NCBI GenBank assembly: GCA_021613535.1
Contig: CP075497.1
Location: 13,764,001 to 13,828,000 of the forward strand
DNA from: Adineta vaga
Lineage: Eukaryota; Rotifera
Reading direction: 5' to 3'
DNA: 64,000 bases
The notes beneath the pieces are model-generated. The model saw only the letters and a program-made list of their open reading frames with translations. It searched no databases and was not told where the DNA came from. This document shows, in pieces, positions 35,130 to 47,589 of this stretch. Position numbers and translations under genes: made by a program. Every line of letters starts with the position of its first letter. The first letter of the stretch is position 1.

Positions 35130-37398
35130 ATGCTTCGATCTCCTCGTGTAAAAAATGCACCTCACAAGTATTCACCATCACAACCAACTCTATACAGTCA
35201 AGAAAATTATTTATTACGTTTTGAAGATAATAATGAATTAGTTGTTGTTAAACGTTCAAGTATTAGATCAATCATTGAAGATAAAGCAATTGTTGGGACA
35301 GGTTCGAAACGTCGATTTGCAACAATTGAAGCTAAAGGTAAGAGATGGATTTTATCATTCTGAAAAAAGTCAGTGGTAATATTGAATTATACGAAAAATT
35401 AAATATTAAGTTGCATCGTACTCATATGCCTATATTAAATTATATTTAAAAAGTAATATTCGCACAATTTCTAAGCTAGATTTTTAAATTCTTATGTCAC
35501 GCACGTGTTTTTATTCTATTGAAAATCATAATAAATTAATAGAACTTTTTATTTTGATCATAGGTACATATACTGAATGTAATAATATGTATGAATATTT
35601 AAAAGGAGAAGAAGAAAATGATGATAATGATGAAGAAAGTAATAGTTTTTATATCATTTTGCTTGATTACATCACAAGCATTATGATTTTTTTCTAATGA
35701 TAATCCAATATTTGCATTCAATTCTTTAGATCAAATCAATGATCAAGAAGAGGAAGATGATGATCAAATGAATGAAAGTAAGAGTCCAGATGCAATACCC
35801 AGTATGTTGATGTTTCTTAAACAAATGATAATAATAATTTTTTCCATTTCCTTTATATAGAAGAACCAATTGTAACAAAAAAAAGAAAACTCTCTTCATT
35901 GATAGTCGAAGATAATGATGGTAAATATATTGAAGAAGGTATTTCTTTGGAGAAAAGATTTATATTAAATATAATTTGTTTCGAGTAGAAAATAAAATTT
36001 ATAATGACAAAACAGTTATATATGTACTTTAAATAAGAAATAAATTTGTAAAGAATATTATTTTAATTCTCTTGTAGAAAACATCACTAGTTCCAAAACA
36101 CAAAAAGATGTATCAAAGAAAAAAACAAGTAAATGTTTTCATGATGATTTTAAATATAAATATAATGTACTTCATTTAGAATCTGATCGTTTATCTGATA
36201 ATTCTATTGTTCGAAGTAAAACTGTCATTTAATTATATGCATTAATATAGTCATAATTTACATTTTAGATGACGTTTTAGTCAATCAGAATCAGAATAAT
36301 GAAGAAAATGAAACTATACAAAGTATGTGTAACTATTCAAGCTGGATTGTCAATCATAATGTTATTATTTAATCATTTTAAAGCTAATACTATTGGATTT
36401 ATTTTTTGGAATTGTTTTGTATATTTTCTAGCTCGATTGATGTATCAAACAATTGATGACATGCATCAGACGATTTTACAAAGAATGGAAAAGAAATTTT
36501 CTAATTTTACCAGAAAGTTAGATCAGTTAATTCCTTGTGCAGTAAATAATACACAATCGTGAGACTGCTGAATTCAATATATTTTTGTTACTTTAGGTGT
36601 ATCAAAATTTGGATAGTTATCGAGAGAAAAACGAAGTTTTTCCTACTACAATCGTAAGGGTTCTTTTATATTTGTTTTTTAATGATGAATTATCCTGTTT
36701 CTTTTAGATGTATAAAGATAAAAATCTTTTAGAGAGTCGAGGGAGAGATATCTATGATTTCGGAAGACAGGTGTTAGGAGTTTTATATACACCAGAAGAA
36801 TTAAGTTCTTCTATTTTACCACCTGATAGAAGTCATTTAGCACGACCAGCGTTGGATCCTCAACGTTTTGGAATATTTCATGGTATGTAGTTTCAATTGA
36901 ATATGAGAGCATTTTTAAACAAAAATATTCAAAATACATAGAATTCAATGCAAAAAAAGTCCATGAGAAGAGTAATTTTAATAGATTATCTTATAGTTAC
37001 TAACTGATTTAGTTCTCAAAAATTGCGTTTAACGAATATTTTCATTAAAAGTTTAACTAAAAGCGAATAAGATAATATTGTTTTAATTAGTTATTGGTTG
37101 TGGAAGGAATGACTTTACTTAATTCAATACGGTTTCAGGAGATTTAAATATTCGCTATATTCTATGTTACAAATCGCAAATGTATTAATAAAGATTGTTA
37201 ATTGTGAACGTCTTTTTTTCTATAGAAGCTGTTCGAGTTAAATACAGAATATCTGTCCTACATTATGATACTTGCTATTCTAAATTAATACGACCAAGAA
37301 TGTGTGATTTCCTAATTGACGAACGAAAAAGACAAAAAAAGGCACTGGCAAAAAAATTAATACAAATTCAAGAACAAAATATAAACAATGACATTTAA
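35130..37398 (+). CDS. BEN-domain-like protein, 11 small exons
   Basis: Exons: 35130-35337, 35564-35638, 35730-35801, 35861-35920, 36078-36128, 36180-36215, 36269-36322, 36432-36541, 36597-36653, 36708-36882 and 37226-37398. All junctions are GT-AG and the sum is one 356-aa frame. The N-terminus is basic (MLRSPRVKNAPHKYS), then come acidic stretches, a KKRK signal and a helix (TILQRMEKKFSNFTRKL). The C-terminal domain reads DIYDFGRQVLGVLYTPEELS, RPALDPQRFGIF and EAVRVKYRIS, matching the BEN pattern (R....LL..L.T.EEL, LDP.R, V..KF). BEN domains bind DNA or chromatin. Placed just after the transposase inside the element, it may recognise the ends or counter silencing; that role is inference. 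Confidence 0.65.
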
Positions 37399-38337
37399 TG
37401 GTTTTCTTATATTCAATTATTATTGAGCTATTATTGATCTTCTTGGAAACTTTTCTTCTAGATAATCAAGAAGATCTGCTTGTATTAATATAAGCACTGC
37501 TCAATTATGTTGAATATGAATTTGATTTTCAAGTTTTTCCGTTTTTTTCTTTTTTTGTCTATCATTAACATATATTTTTAATCAAAGAAATCAACTCTTT
37601 TGGTAATTTAGGACAAGATATTGAATTGACTAACCAGTAGTTTATCATATAAATCAATAGAGAATTAAGCGAGCATGAATTATTTAACAATTTAAAGTAA
37701 ACTATAGGTTTTATATGGAAACAAATATTAGTTCAAATTGTCTCTTTGATCTATAAACTTTTTCTTTTTCTCATCTCAATGTTTACTTTGCCGATTATAC
37801 ATTTAGTCTTATTCTACATGAATTTTATTTTTAATATTGGTCAGATTAATAATACAATGAATTCGAGAATGAACCAGCAAAGAATCAACAGTTCAATACT
37901 GAGGTGAGGGAATAGAAGAAAAATATATAAACATAATGTTATCTCATATATTGATAATATTGCAAAATAACGAAATTAAAGTCTTGACTTTTTAAAAGTT
38001 TTATTTCTAAACTTGTAATGCTTTCTTTTCATAAAACAATCACTTCTGGAATGCAAATATTTTCAATAAATCTTATGTGAGTTTAAAAAAACATCTAATG
38101 ATGCATAATAAGAAAAGTACAATAGACATCACCATCGACGAATAAAGAAAAAAAAAGTAAAACAGGAATAATAACATAATGAATAGAAGAAGTTAGAAGA
38201 ACAATCTAATTTACATTGTGATCATTCTTCTAAGAAATTTCAATAAGAAAACCAATAGATATTGATAAGGATATAAAGTAGAAAAAGAAAAGCATTTCCA
38301 AATTTCAAAACATGAATAAAATCATTCTTATCTTTCT
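37399..38337. other. Spacer between convergent BEN-like genes
   Basis: AT-rich region between two convergent genes, presumably their 3' UTRs and polyadenylation signals. No other feature seen. Confidence 0.45.
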
Positions 38338-39294
38338 TTAAGAAGTTTTGACTTTTTTATTTTTCTTTGTCTTATTTAAATTGTTTCTCTTCCGGTAATT
38401 GAGTGAACCAAAATAATTCGACATTGCATGTTTAATCTTTGTCGTTGTTGTTGATTCATCTGAATGTAACTTCAATACACGATCTATGTTTTAAAAAAAC
38501 AAATAGTTTATAAAAACAAAAAAAATGAACTAACCAATGATTTCATTAATCAGTGATTTCTTCAAATTTGATAAATTAAAATCAATCTCTGGATTTGGAT
38601 ACAAATACTTCAATATAGAACGAGCAGTAGATGTAGCACTTTGTTGTTTTAATGAAAATAATGTAACATCATCAATAATAAATGTTGTAGGAAGAATTTC
38701 CTTTTTCTCATCATTATTATTTGTTGTCATCATATCACTATCATTCAATGAAATATTACTATTCATTTTTGAAGCATCATCATTATTAACTAAATTAATG
38801 TCGTCCTTGAATGTGATAGTATTATCAACATTAGCTACAATTGAATCAGTATTATCGACAATCATAATATTATTATTACTATCATTTGAAAAGAGTGAAA
38901 TATCACCAAACAATTCTTGATTAATACTCATATCTTGTGGAATTACTAAAACAAAAACTAGTAATTACAATAGAATTCGAACTGATAAAATTACCTAATG
39001 AAGTTTTTTCTAAAACTTCAATACGTTGTTCTAAATCAAAACATCGTTTTTTTAACTTGATAATTTCCGCATCCTTTTCGTCCATCAAATTTAAATCAAC
39101 TAATTCAATCGGTCGTTTTTGACCACCAGAAACTTCACGTTCTAAATCCATTTATAAATTTAAGTTTATTAGAAAAAATTTGAAATTATACCTGTTGTAA
39201 CATAGTTTATCTTATTTTCTAATTCAAGATGTTGATTGTTATTTTCTTTTTCTTCATCAATTAAATTTCTTTTAATAAGTTTTTTACGAACCAT
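38338..39294 (-). CDS. Second BEN-like protein, four exons
   Basis: Exons 39294-39192, 39141-38995, 38945-38535 and 38483-38338 splice by GT-AG into one 268-aa frame starting MVRKKLIKRNL. An early leucine-zipper-like segment (DAEIIKLKKRCFDLEQRIEV) is followed by an Asn/Asp-rich linker. The C-terminal domain reads SATSTARSILKYLYPNPE, LKKSLINEIIDRVLKLHS and IKHAMSNYFGSLN, then a Lys-rich tail (KKNKKVKTS). The domain resembles BEN-type folds (A...AR.L...LFP, I...V..LHP, ..MSN.FGSL). It converges with the 356-aa gene and sits inside the same terminal repeats, so the pair is likely element-encoded. Function is not known. Confidence 0.6.
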
Positions 39295-40429
39295 TGGTAA
39301 TAAAGATTTAAATGAAACAATCTAAAGACGAAGTCTATAGCTATACAAAGAAAATTCTAATACGTATCACTACACTATTCGAGTATATTTCTTGATTCCG
39401 ATAGACGAATTAGTTATCATTCGAGAAAATCGGGGGAGGTTAATGATTAATAATCATCAGAAATTTTCACAAGTTTTAATTGAAACCAAATGAAAATGAG
39501 TCTTTTTTCACAAAACTTAATTTTCTCTTAAACGGAAATAAAATAATACGTATACATTAAAACAACAGATGTCTCTGTATTACCAGAGTTGTGTATCAAT
39601 ACACTCAGTCAAAGAAAGGAAAACGTAGATATTCTGATTAAAATCAATTGTTCGAAAGAAGTCCTAGACTGAACAATTCAGTCTGTGATAAAGTTTCACA
39701 TAAGAATAGATTTGATTAAGTTGCTACTTTTGATTGCTTATAATCCAATTATTAATCTGAGGTAGTTTGTTTCAATTTATTAATATAAGACAAATCGCTT
39801 TTACCGCATTCTAAATTACCAAGAATATGATTAAAGTAAGGATTGTTAATCCATTTTTACGTATGATCGTAACCGTTCTGTTTTACAAATTCATTCAATC
39901 AAACACGTTTAAATTTTATATTTTACAATCTTATCAGAGAATACCCTACTACTCTCATCATAAAAAGCATCCAACCATGAGTCACATCGTCAACATCCGA
40001 TGTAAACTGTAATTCCCAAAACACACGAAATCTTCGAGTCAATCTAGATTAAAATAACTATTCCAATAAAAAACAAACCCATTTCAAATATTACCATATA
40101 GCATCATCCTCATTAATACTTAATAGATATTTTGATTTTCACAATATCCAATACGTTGCTGCGGGAGCGTCAGAAAAACTATCCAAAACCTACCTTGAAA
40201 CAAACTGCATATTACCTAAAAAACACTCTTTTAAATACTTTCCCTTTTTCAAACAAATCATCTACTATTCATCCATCAAGTTCACGCCAAACGACAAATA
40301 CTGGTAAATAATTTTCTCAAAAATCTCCAATCCAAATACCGAAGAAAAATCCATTTAATTCAATAATCTTAATCCAATCCAGATTGCACCGAGGGGTATA
40401 TATATAGAGGTGGCTTTGGCAATTCTACA
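39295..40429. other. Intergenic inside the large transposon
   Basis: Upstream region of the minus-strand BEN-like gene. AT-rich; no ORF of convincing composition. Confidence 0.45.
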
Positions 40430-41287
40430 ATCTCAGCCTAATCAAGATTTCTACAGCAACCCAATCGACTAATGGTGCAATCCAGGTTCAACCTAATGGT
40501 GCAATCCAATGGTTCATTGGTGCACTCCAGGTGCAATTTATTGGATCAATGGTGCAATCCACGTGCAACTTAATGATGCAATCCAATGGTTCAATAGTGC
40601 AATCCAGATACAATTCAACGGATGAATGGTGCAATCCAGATGCAATTCAACCGATGAATGGTGCAATCCACGTGCAACTTAATGGTGCAATCCAATGGAT
40701 TAATGGTGGAATGCCGGTGTAATCCATCGTAATCTGAGTGAAATCCATCGTAATCTAGGTGAAATCCATCGTAATCTGAGTGAAATCCATCAAAATCCGG
40801 ATGAAATCCATCATAATCTGAGTGAAATCCATCAAAATCAGGATGAAATCTGTCGTAATCTAGGTGAAATTGGTCGTCAGTTTACTGCAATCCGTGTTGA
40901 TTTAGGTAAAATTCAGATGTAATCCAGCATAATTTAGGGAAATTGGTTCATGATTCAGGTTTAATTCACGGTAATCTGTGGTTATTTAGTAAATCCAATT
41001 GGAACGTCCGACAGGAACCGGGAAGTGGCGGTCGGAATGCGTCACTTTCCGATCTATTCCTGTCGGTAGATTCTGTCAGTTACGGTAATTTTCGATGACT
41101 GGACCCGACAGAAACCGATCGGATCTTTTCCGACGATATCCGGACCGGAATCCTACGTCATAGATTCCGGTAAAAGTCGGTCGGGTTCCGGTCGAATTTT
41201 CATGGGTTTCCGGCGAATTCCGACGCAGTCCGATGTCGGTTCCGACAGGTTCCTGTCGGATCTACCGGTCGATTTGAACGACCTGGG
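40430..41287. repeat. Right subterminal arrays
   Basis: Three zones follow each other. 40460-40720 is a tandem of about 20-30 bp units with AATGGTGCAATCCA. 40720-40990 has units with GTGAAATCCATCGTAATC of about 24 bp. 40990-41287 has TCGGAT/TCCGAC/CCGGTC motifs like those of the left end. The array ends at the inverted 9-mer CGACCTGGG. Confidence 0.8.
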
Positions 41288-42311
41288 TATTGAGATGGAT
41301 GGATCATTTGTGAATATATTTGCTAGAAAATAACTTCATTTTTACTTCAATTGCATTTTGAAATAAATTTTCAGAGATGATTCTCATCGCTTTATTTTCA
41401 TTATATCTAGAAAAGTGAGTATGGTATTAGAATCGATTAATAATATAGAGTATACAATAACTTCATGCTTAGTTCTCACAAAAAAATTCTTTTTTTTGCA
41501 GTTTATATGCGGTTTAAGTATATCATTGGTACGTAACAGCCTGTCAAGCAAAGTATCGACAGGATGCTGAAAGTTTATTAAATAGTATTTTATTTTGCAC
41601 TGTCGGAAGAAACAAAGCACATACATGGAAATTTGTTATGGTGAAAAAAAAACTTTACTTATTGGTTCATATAAATCACTGTTCCTTAACTCGCTCTTAT
41701 TGTACTATATTTATTTTGTCTTCTAGAAATGAAAACATAATTTTTGCTTAGCAATTCATTTTGAAATTATATAGAACCAGTTTATTATGAAGGATGAGAG
41801 TATAAGTGAATTTAGACAACAAGATACTACATAAAACTTTGTATGAACATACTCCTGAAAAAGCCTAAGTAGTTTTTCAAATCTATAAGATTCTTCATTT
41901 TCTAGTAAACCGAAAATATATCATTAGCAACAAGTATCGCTCGTCGTGCGGACTCACTTAATTCTCAACTATGGAGACCAGATATCTTCCGCGTAACTCA
42001 ATACTGAGACCAATTGACCCAGCACTTTGATATACTAGAAAACAGCTCAAGCGTTTTTTCTCCAAAATTTATTACCTTATGACAGCGGAATACTCACTTT
42101 TTTTTGTAAAATCCCTTCCAGCTGATATGTAGGACCACTCAACAAACACCCTCAAGATGTATACAATACTTCTAATTTTTTACTTAGGAATTTATTCTTC
42201 GCAAACGAGATTTCCATGGCATTTAAAAAACGATAAAAGATTATAAAAAAAGAACATAGTTCGCTGTTTATTCTGAAGATGAAAATTTCGTGTGATGAGC
42301 AATATGGACCT
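41288..42311. other. Intergenic, one telomere-like motif
   Basis: AT-rich with no gene recognised. AACACCCTCAAGATG at 42137-42151 is the C-rich form of the telomere-like junction string discussed in the findings. Confidence 0.45.
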
Positions 42312-43480
42312 TTATTTTACATATGCTTGATAAAAATGAGAAAAATCCTAGAAATTGAAATAAAAGTGAGTAATTAATTAATTAATTAGAGAAAAAGAAA
42401 CAACAATTGTCTTACAATTAAAAATAAAGCGCCAAGTGCAACTGCTTTCATTCGAGTGTTAAGATCTATTGGAACTAAAAAAGAGATCTTTTTTTTTCTC
42501 TTTCTCTTCAATCAAAACAAAATTACATACGTTGAATCATGAATGTATCGGCATTACTCCGTGCTTCGGCCTTATATCCGTGGTATACTTTATGAATTAC
42601 TCCTATTTCACTGACACCATCTGTTCCATATAACTAAAAAATTCATATTATTTTATTCATAAATTATCAACTAGAAATTGCAAACAGTAAAGTTATTTTC
42701 GCTGCAACATGAACAGCTTCCATCACATATACAATCTGGACCAACAATCTTTAATACAGGTTGATCTGCTTCATCTCTAAGTATGTACTGTATATACCAA
42801 CAGCTACATCTAAATAAAATATTAAAAAACAAAAATTTTGTTTGATATTCAACGAAATTCTTCGTTATACTCTTGAGTAACAAAACCAATGACGGTACCA
42901 GGAGGTGATTCAACTGTAATTTCTTGACGGCATGCATCACTACACGCACACCAACAACATCCTGCACAATATTTAAAACTTCGTCGAAGATAAATGACTT
43001 CCTATCGCCGAAAAAGGAAAATGAATTTCTTTCAATAGATAAATGATCTGTTCACAAACTTTGTTTGCACTATCAACGATATGAAGATCAAATCCACGAC
43101 TTTGTGTACACCACAGACGTTGGCACAAATGAGATTCTAAAATAACAACAACATTATTCCTTTGTTTTTAGAACACTTTTTGCATTACCTTCAAATGCGT
43201 AGTAAACTTGTTCACCTTTATCATTAAAAATTGCAAATTTAGTTGGATCGCCATTTTCTGGCATCACTACAAGAAAACAACAAAGTCATTGTTTTATTGA
43301 CTAGTTTTTCTATATCATACACGGAAGAACTTGTTTAACTAACAATGAATTTAAAGGTTTTAAATAAGCTAAGCCACTTGGATCACCACTAGGTTTATCC
43401 ATCCATTTGGTTTCTTGAGAGTTCACTACATCCTCTCCATAGATTTGATTAACTTGAGCCATTGCACCTACACGATTCAT
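42312..43480 (-). CDS. Phospholipid scramblase family protein (eight exons)
   Basis: Scramblases move phospholipids between membrane leaflets or act in signalling. Exons: 43480-43323, 43266-43189, 43136-43060, 43001-42871, 42809-42686, 42633-42531, 42474-42416 and 42347-42312. The product (about 254 aa) has LAYLKPLNSLLVKQ, GEQVYYAFEESHLCQRLWC, a Cys cluster CAGCCWCACSDACRQEI, ESPPGTVIGFV, IVGPDCICDGSCSCC and the C-terminal MKAVALGALFLIDF helix. All are family landmarks. Seven introns have GT-AG borders and exons 2-8 keep phase. The first junction is one base out of frame (CTTCC|GTGTAT), so there may be an indel in exon 1 or an unseen splice variant. Confidence 0.8.
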
Positions 43481-43767
43481 TTGGAGTTTTTTCTTTTCTG
43501 CTCGTTTATGTGAAATTGATGTGAATTTTGTTGCCTTTTAACTATAAAATCTAATGACGTATGCATGCAAGAAAAAAATTCTTTTTCTTTTCTTTTCATC
43601 GATCAATTTTCAATCGTCTGTACGTCATAACAATTCTTTCGATGACGTACTCTATACTCACTACATAAAACAGTCGTGATCAAGGACGTACGGTGCATAT
43701 TTCACTATTACAGCATTGTAAAAATATATAAAAATGTTTTTTCTTCAGAATAGTAGATTTTTTATGC
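43481..43767. other. Upstream region of the scramblase gene
   Basis: About 290 bp with several TACGTCAT-like strings (43556, 43621, 43642) that resemble CRE/ATF sites. Their role is not testable here. Confidence 0.3.
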
Positions 43768-44151
43768 TAGTAGCGTAACCAGAAACTTTCGCGTGGATAG
43801 GTGCCATCCACCTATTTTCGAAACGTTACTGAAAACGTTTATAAGGTGGCGAGCAAAAAGTCGAAATTTCGCAAGATTACGGCTCTACAATTCCAACGAG
43901 CGATTTCTGAGCCGACTTGTAAAAGTATGAGGAAATAAATCTTTGGTGAAATGAAATCCAACAATTAGTGTTCTCTAAATAAACGTCTCTCTGTTTCAAC
44001 CAATGATTCATTTTTAATAACATATGCAGTTCACCTAAATATCAAAAACAATTTTGAAGAAAATTAGCTTTTCAAAAGTGATCGGTGAGTAGGCGAACAC
44101 TTTTAGTTAGCGCGCAACGCCTGCTCATGACCTGCCCTGGTTACGCCACTA
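43768..44151. mobile_element. hAT-like MITE with TAGTGGCGTAACCAG ends
   Basis: The left end TAGTAGCGTAACCAG and right end CTGGTTACGCCACTA are inverted repeats with one mismatch. Ends of the form (C)A/TAGTGGCGTAACCAG are widespread in animal hAT elements. The 384-bp body has no ORF. An 8-bp target duplication is not evident. It lies between the scramblase promoter region and a piggyBac relic. Confidence 0.7.
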
Positions 44152-44165
44152 GCCTCCATGGTCCT

Positions 44166-44520
44166 CTTGGTTGTTCGAAAAATGGAAAAATTTGAGCATT
44201 TCTTCATTGGTAGTTGATTTCCATTGAAGGGTTTTCAATCGTTTGGTACGTTTCTGAGTTTGTAAATGTTATTCTGCGTATCGATTAGTTTCACGAACCA
44301 TGAGAATAATAATCTCATCAGTAAGGAAATGTCGATAACAATCGTTAGGATTGATCACACTATCTTCCATCATTTTATAATCCTCAGAGAATTCAGTATC
44401 CGATTTTGTTGCTATTTCATCTCAGACTTGTGAAACCACATCATCATCACCATCATCCAAACTGCTCACCTCACATTATGAGTCACCACTTTCTTCTGTA
44501 TCTGTTTTAAGAATGTAACT
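44166..44520 (-). pseudogene. piggyBac transposase relic, N-terminal part
   Basis: The minus strand reads an acidic segment (VSSLDDGDDDVVSQV), then CYRHFLTDEIIILMVRETNRYAE, a stop and LKTLQWKSTTNEEMLKFFHF. The F.T.E....V.ETNRYA string is the start of the piggyBac catalytic domain. At least three in-frame stops are present. A piggyBac-like end lies at 44757-44774 (TTAA followed, on the minus strand, by CTCTTTCGTGGCG), probably the 5' end of this dead copy. It differs in sequence from the intact element at 24.8 kb. Confidence 0.7.
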
Positions 44521-45217
44521 TTAGCTTATTTTCATTATCTCGATTAGAATGGTCTATATATTTATATATGCATGCATAGCCAACTCGAAAAAATCCCATG
44601 TACCAGAGAAGAAAAGAGGGTGGGAAAAAACCGACATGATAAATTTTACAGGAATAATCCATATTCCTCACTAGGATAATTCTCATGCATCGAAAATACC
44701 CATGAATACATGCATGAAAATTGGTATATTGAGGTTGTAATCTTCGCCAAACTGAATCGCCACGAAAGAGTTAAAAATATTATGATAAACAAGAAAAATA
44801 ATTTGATAAAAAATTTTCTTTTTTCTAAAACTGAACAAAACGAATTTTTTCTAAAAATATTTCAATTAAAGATTTGGTGAATTAAATAAAAACAAGATTT
44901 TTTAGGTATGGTATAAAGAAAATGACTTGAATTGTCCACACCTACACTCTCAAGATGGTTTTGTGAAAGCTAATACAATGCATTCGAATTTATAAATTAT
45001 TATCCAGTACATTTTGTAATAAATGTGGATCATTTTTCTTTATAAATGTAGAATAAAGAACAGTATGACGCAGGTAGTGACACAGAAAGCGTTAACGTTT
45101 TTAAATAAATAACGTCACAATAAAAAGATAACTAACGATGAGAAGTCCGATTTAATGTTAGTTCTCTTTTTAAATATTTATTATATTTTGTTCTAAGAAC
45201 AAATTCTTATTAATGAG
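44521..45217. other. Intergenic with piggyBac end and telomere-like motif
   Basis: Holds the piggyBac-like end at 44757-44774 and the C-rich string CCACACCTACACTCTCAAG at 44938-44956. No gene seen. TATAAA-like sequence lies near 45040. Confidence 0.4.
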
Positions 45218-47589
45218 ATGTTTTGTAGAACAATCTGTCGTGTTATTCTCGCAGTTTTAGCAACATTAATTATTGCCGATGGTTCATATCAGTTTGATTA
45301 TTCTGGCAAAAATGGTGTTGCTGATTTACTTTCTGTAGCTCGAATTAGTAGAAGAAAAACAACAGGTAAAGTACCATCAACAGTATCTGAGGTAGGATCC
45401 GGATCCAAAAAAAAGGGTTTATATAGCTTCGTATATACATAATCATATATTTTTATGAACTCTTACAGCTTCTCATTACTTTTAGTTACTCAATGTCTCC
45501 AACCATTTGGTATTCCAAATGCTTTTCTAACTGGGTTTATACCAAATTCAGTGGTCTCGGATGATTTCAATGATGATGGCAAACGAGACCTAGCAATTGT
45601 CAATACTGGGGGCAATACTGTTAGCATTTTGTTAGAGAATGGTAATCAAACATTTAGAAATCAGATAGTATATTCAACTGAACACAGTCCATGGTCAATC
45701 ATCTCGGGTGATTTTAACAATGACAGTAAAGTAGATCTAGCAGTGACCAATTATGACAATGATACAGTTAGTGTTTTGCTCAATAATGGAGATGGAACAT
45801 TTCGCAACCAGAGCGTGTACGCAACTGGTAGTCATCCGTTTTTTATAACAGTCGGTGATTTTACAAATGATGGCAAATTAGATCTAGCAGTGACCAATAC
45901 TGGAGATAATACAGTTAGTGTTTTACTAGGAAACGGACATGGGAGATTTAAAAATCACACAGTGTATCCAGTTGGAGATACTCCACGCGCTGTTGTAGCA
46001 GGTGATTTTAATTCTGATGGCATTGTAGACTTGGTAGTAACGAATATGAGAAGTTCCACGTTTAGTTTACTTCTCGGCAATGGCAATGGGACGTTCCGTG
46101 ATCAGATGATATACTCAACTGGTGATGAACCAGAATCAGTGATTACACGTGATTTCAATAACGATAATAAACTGGATTTGGCAATTACTAATTCTTATAT
46201 GCCCATGGTAACTATTTTTCTTAGCAACGGGAATGCAACGTTCGAAATATCGGGCGAGTACGAAGTTGATGACGCACCGTCTTCAGTCGTATCAGATGAT
46301 TTCAATAAAGATGGCAAATTAGATATTGCAGTAACTAGTTTTAATAACGGCGTAATTAATGTTTTTCTTGGTAAAGGTAATGGAGAATTCACAAAGCGGA
46401 CAACATACTATGCAGGAGCCATGGCAATTTCAGCTACAGCGGATGATTTTGGCAATGATGGCAAATTAGATTTGGCAGTAGTCGATGGTAGTAGTGGAAT
46501 TGTTACTCTTCTTGCTAATAATGGAGATGGAACATATATCGAGATCAAAGACGGTATCTAACTGATTCCAAACCATATTCAGTGATCTCGGGCGATTTGA
46601 ATAAAGATGGCAAATTAGATGTGATAGTAGGTAACTATGACAATCCGACAGTAACTGTACTTCTAGGTAATGGACGAGGTGAATTTGGAAATCAGACGGA
46701 GTACTTGACCGGATATCATCCACGTGCAGTAATAGCAAGTGACTTGAATAATGACAATATATTAGATTTAGTAACGGCCAATGAATATGATAATACAGTT
46801 AGTGTACTCCTTGGTAATGGTGACGCCTCCTTCCTTAATCAAACAGTGTACTCAACTGGAAATCAACCATCATCAGTGGTTTCGAGTGATTTCAACAATG
46901 ACGGCAAATTGGATCTTGCCGTAACAAATGTTCTAAGTAACTCTGTTAGTATTTTACTGGGTAATGGTGATGGCTCGTTCAGCAACAAGGGGGAGTATTC
47001 AACTGATACTGAACCAACTTCTGTCATATCGGATGATTTCAATCAGGACGGATATAAAGATTTAGCAGTGACAAATTTTGTCAGTTGTACTGTGAGCATA
47101 TTTCTTGGAAAAGGAGATGGTACATTCGGTAATCAGACAGTATACTTCACTGGATTGTATCCTAGATCAGTAATATCAAACGACTTCAATAACGATGGTA
47201 AAGTAGATTTAGTAGTAGCCAATTCATACTTTACTCAGCAGAATGGTACAGTCAGCATTTTTTTGGGTCATGGGGATGGTACATTTGATGATTCTATCGA
47301 ATACTTGACTGGATATGGACCATATGCAGTTATCTCCGGTGATTTCAATAACGATACTAAACTTGATTTAGTAGTAGTCAATTGCGATAGCTCAACGGTT
47401 AGCGTATTGCTCGGCAATGCCGATGGTAGCTTTCAAAATCAGCTACAATACCTAACTGGAGAGAATCCAAAATCAGTAACAGCGGCTGATTTTAATAACG
47501 ATAAAAGACTTGATTTAGTAATTGCAAATAAGATGGGATCCAGTTTGACCATTCTTCTGAACTCTTGTTTATCAGGAACATACAACTGA
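45218..47589 (+). CDS. Secreted FG-GAP/VCBS repeat protein, one internal frameshift
   Basis: Exon 1 (45218-45416) encodes a signal anchor (VILAVLATLIIADGSY). An intron of about 69 bp (GTTTAT...TTTAG) leads to about 2.1 kb of tandem repeats of roughly 48 residues: DFNNDGKLDLAVTN....TVSVLLGNGDGTF.NQ..Y.TG..P. Each has the calcium-binding DFNNDGK.DL loop of integrin-like FG-GAP blades, and about fourteen units are visible. The frame breaks once at about 46538, where ATATAT carries two extra bases; the repeat pattern resumes in the shifted frame (RYLTDSKPYSVISGDL) to the stop at 47589. Such proteins are abundant in bdelloids and resemble bacterial VCBS proteins. The function is presumably extracellular binding. 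Confidence 0.82.

Larger units (their letters stand above)
29706..41287 (+). mobile_element. Candidate 11.6-kb CACTA-like DNA transposon with three genes
   Basis: Both ends carry the inverted 9-mer CCCAGGTCG (29706-29714; CGACCTGGG at 41279-41287). Inside each end is an array of short TCGGAT/TCCGAT-type motifs, much GC-richer than the surroundings, absent elsewhere in the window and present in both orientations. Between the arrays lie a TNP2-like transposase (31267-34647) and two BEN-like genes (35130-37398 on +, 38338-39294 on -), all with intact spliced frames. Terminal repeats plus subterminal arrays are the classic CACTA/EnSpm plan. No target duplication is visible beside the 9-mers (GGAAA left, TATTG right), so the exact ends remain tentative. 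Confidence 0.65.

Noticed and set aside
38537-38920. 127-codon plus-strand ORF
   Set aside because: Antisense shadow of exon 3 of the spliced 268-aa gene, whose four exons close in phase.
40531-40722. 63-codon ORF with MNGAIQ-type repeats
   Set aside because: Translation of the GGTGCAATCCA tandem array, not a gene.
41384-41626. 80-codon minus ORF just outside the large transposon
   Set aside because: No family resemblance, no neighbouring exons and no clear start context.
44935-44960. Possible hammerhead at the ACCATCT string next to the telomere-like motif
   Set aside because: ACCATCT resembles the start of the hammerhead copies, but CTGATGA, stem II and GAAA are absent.
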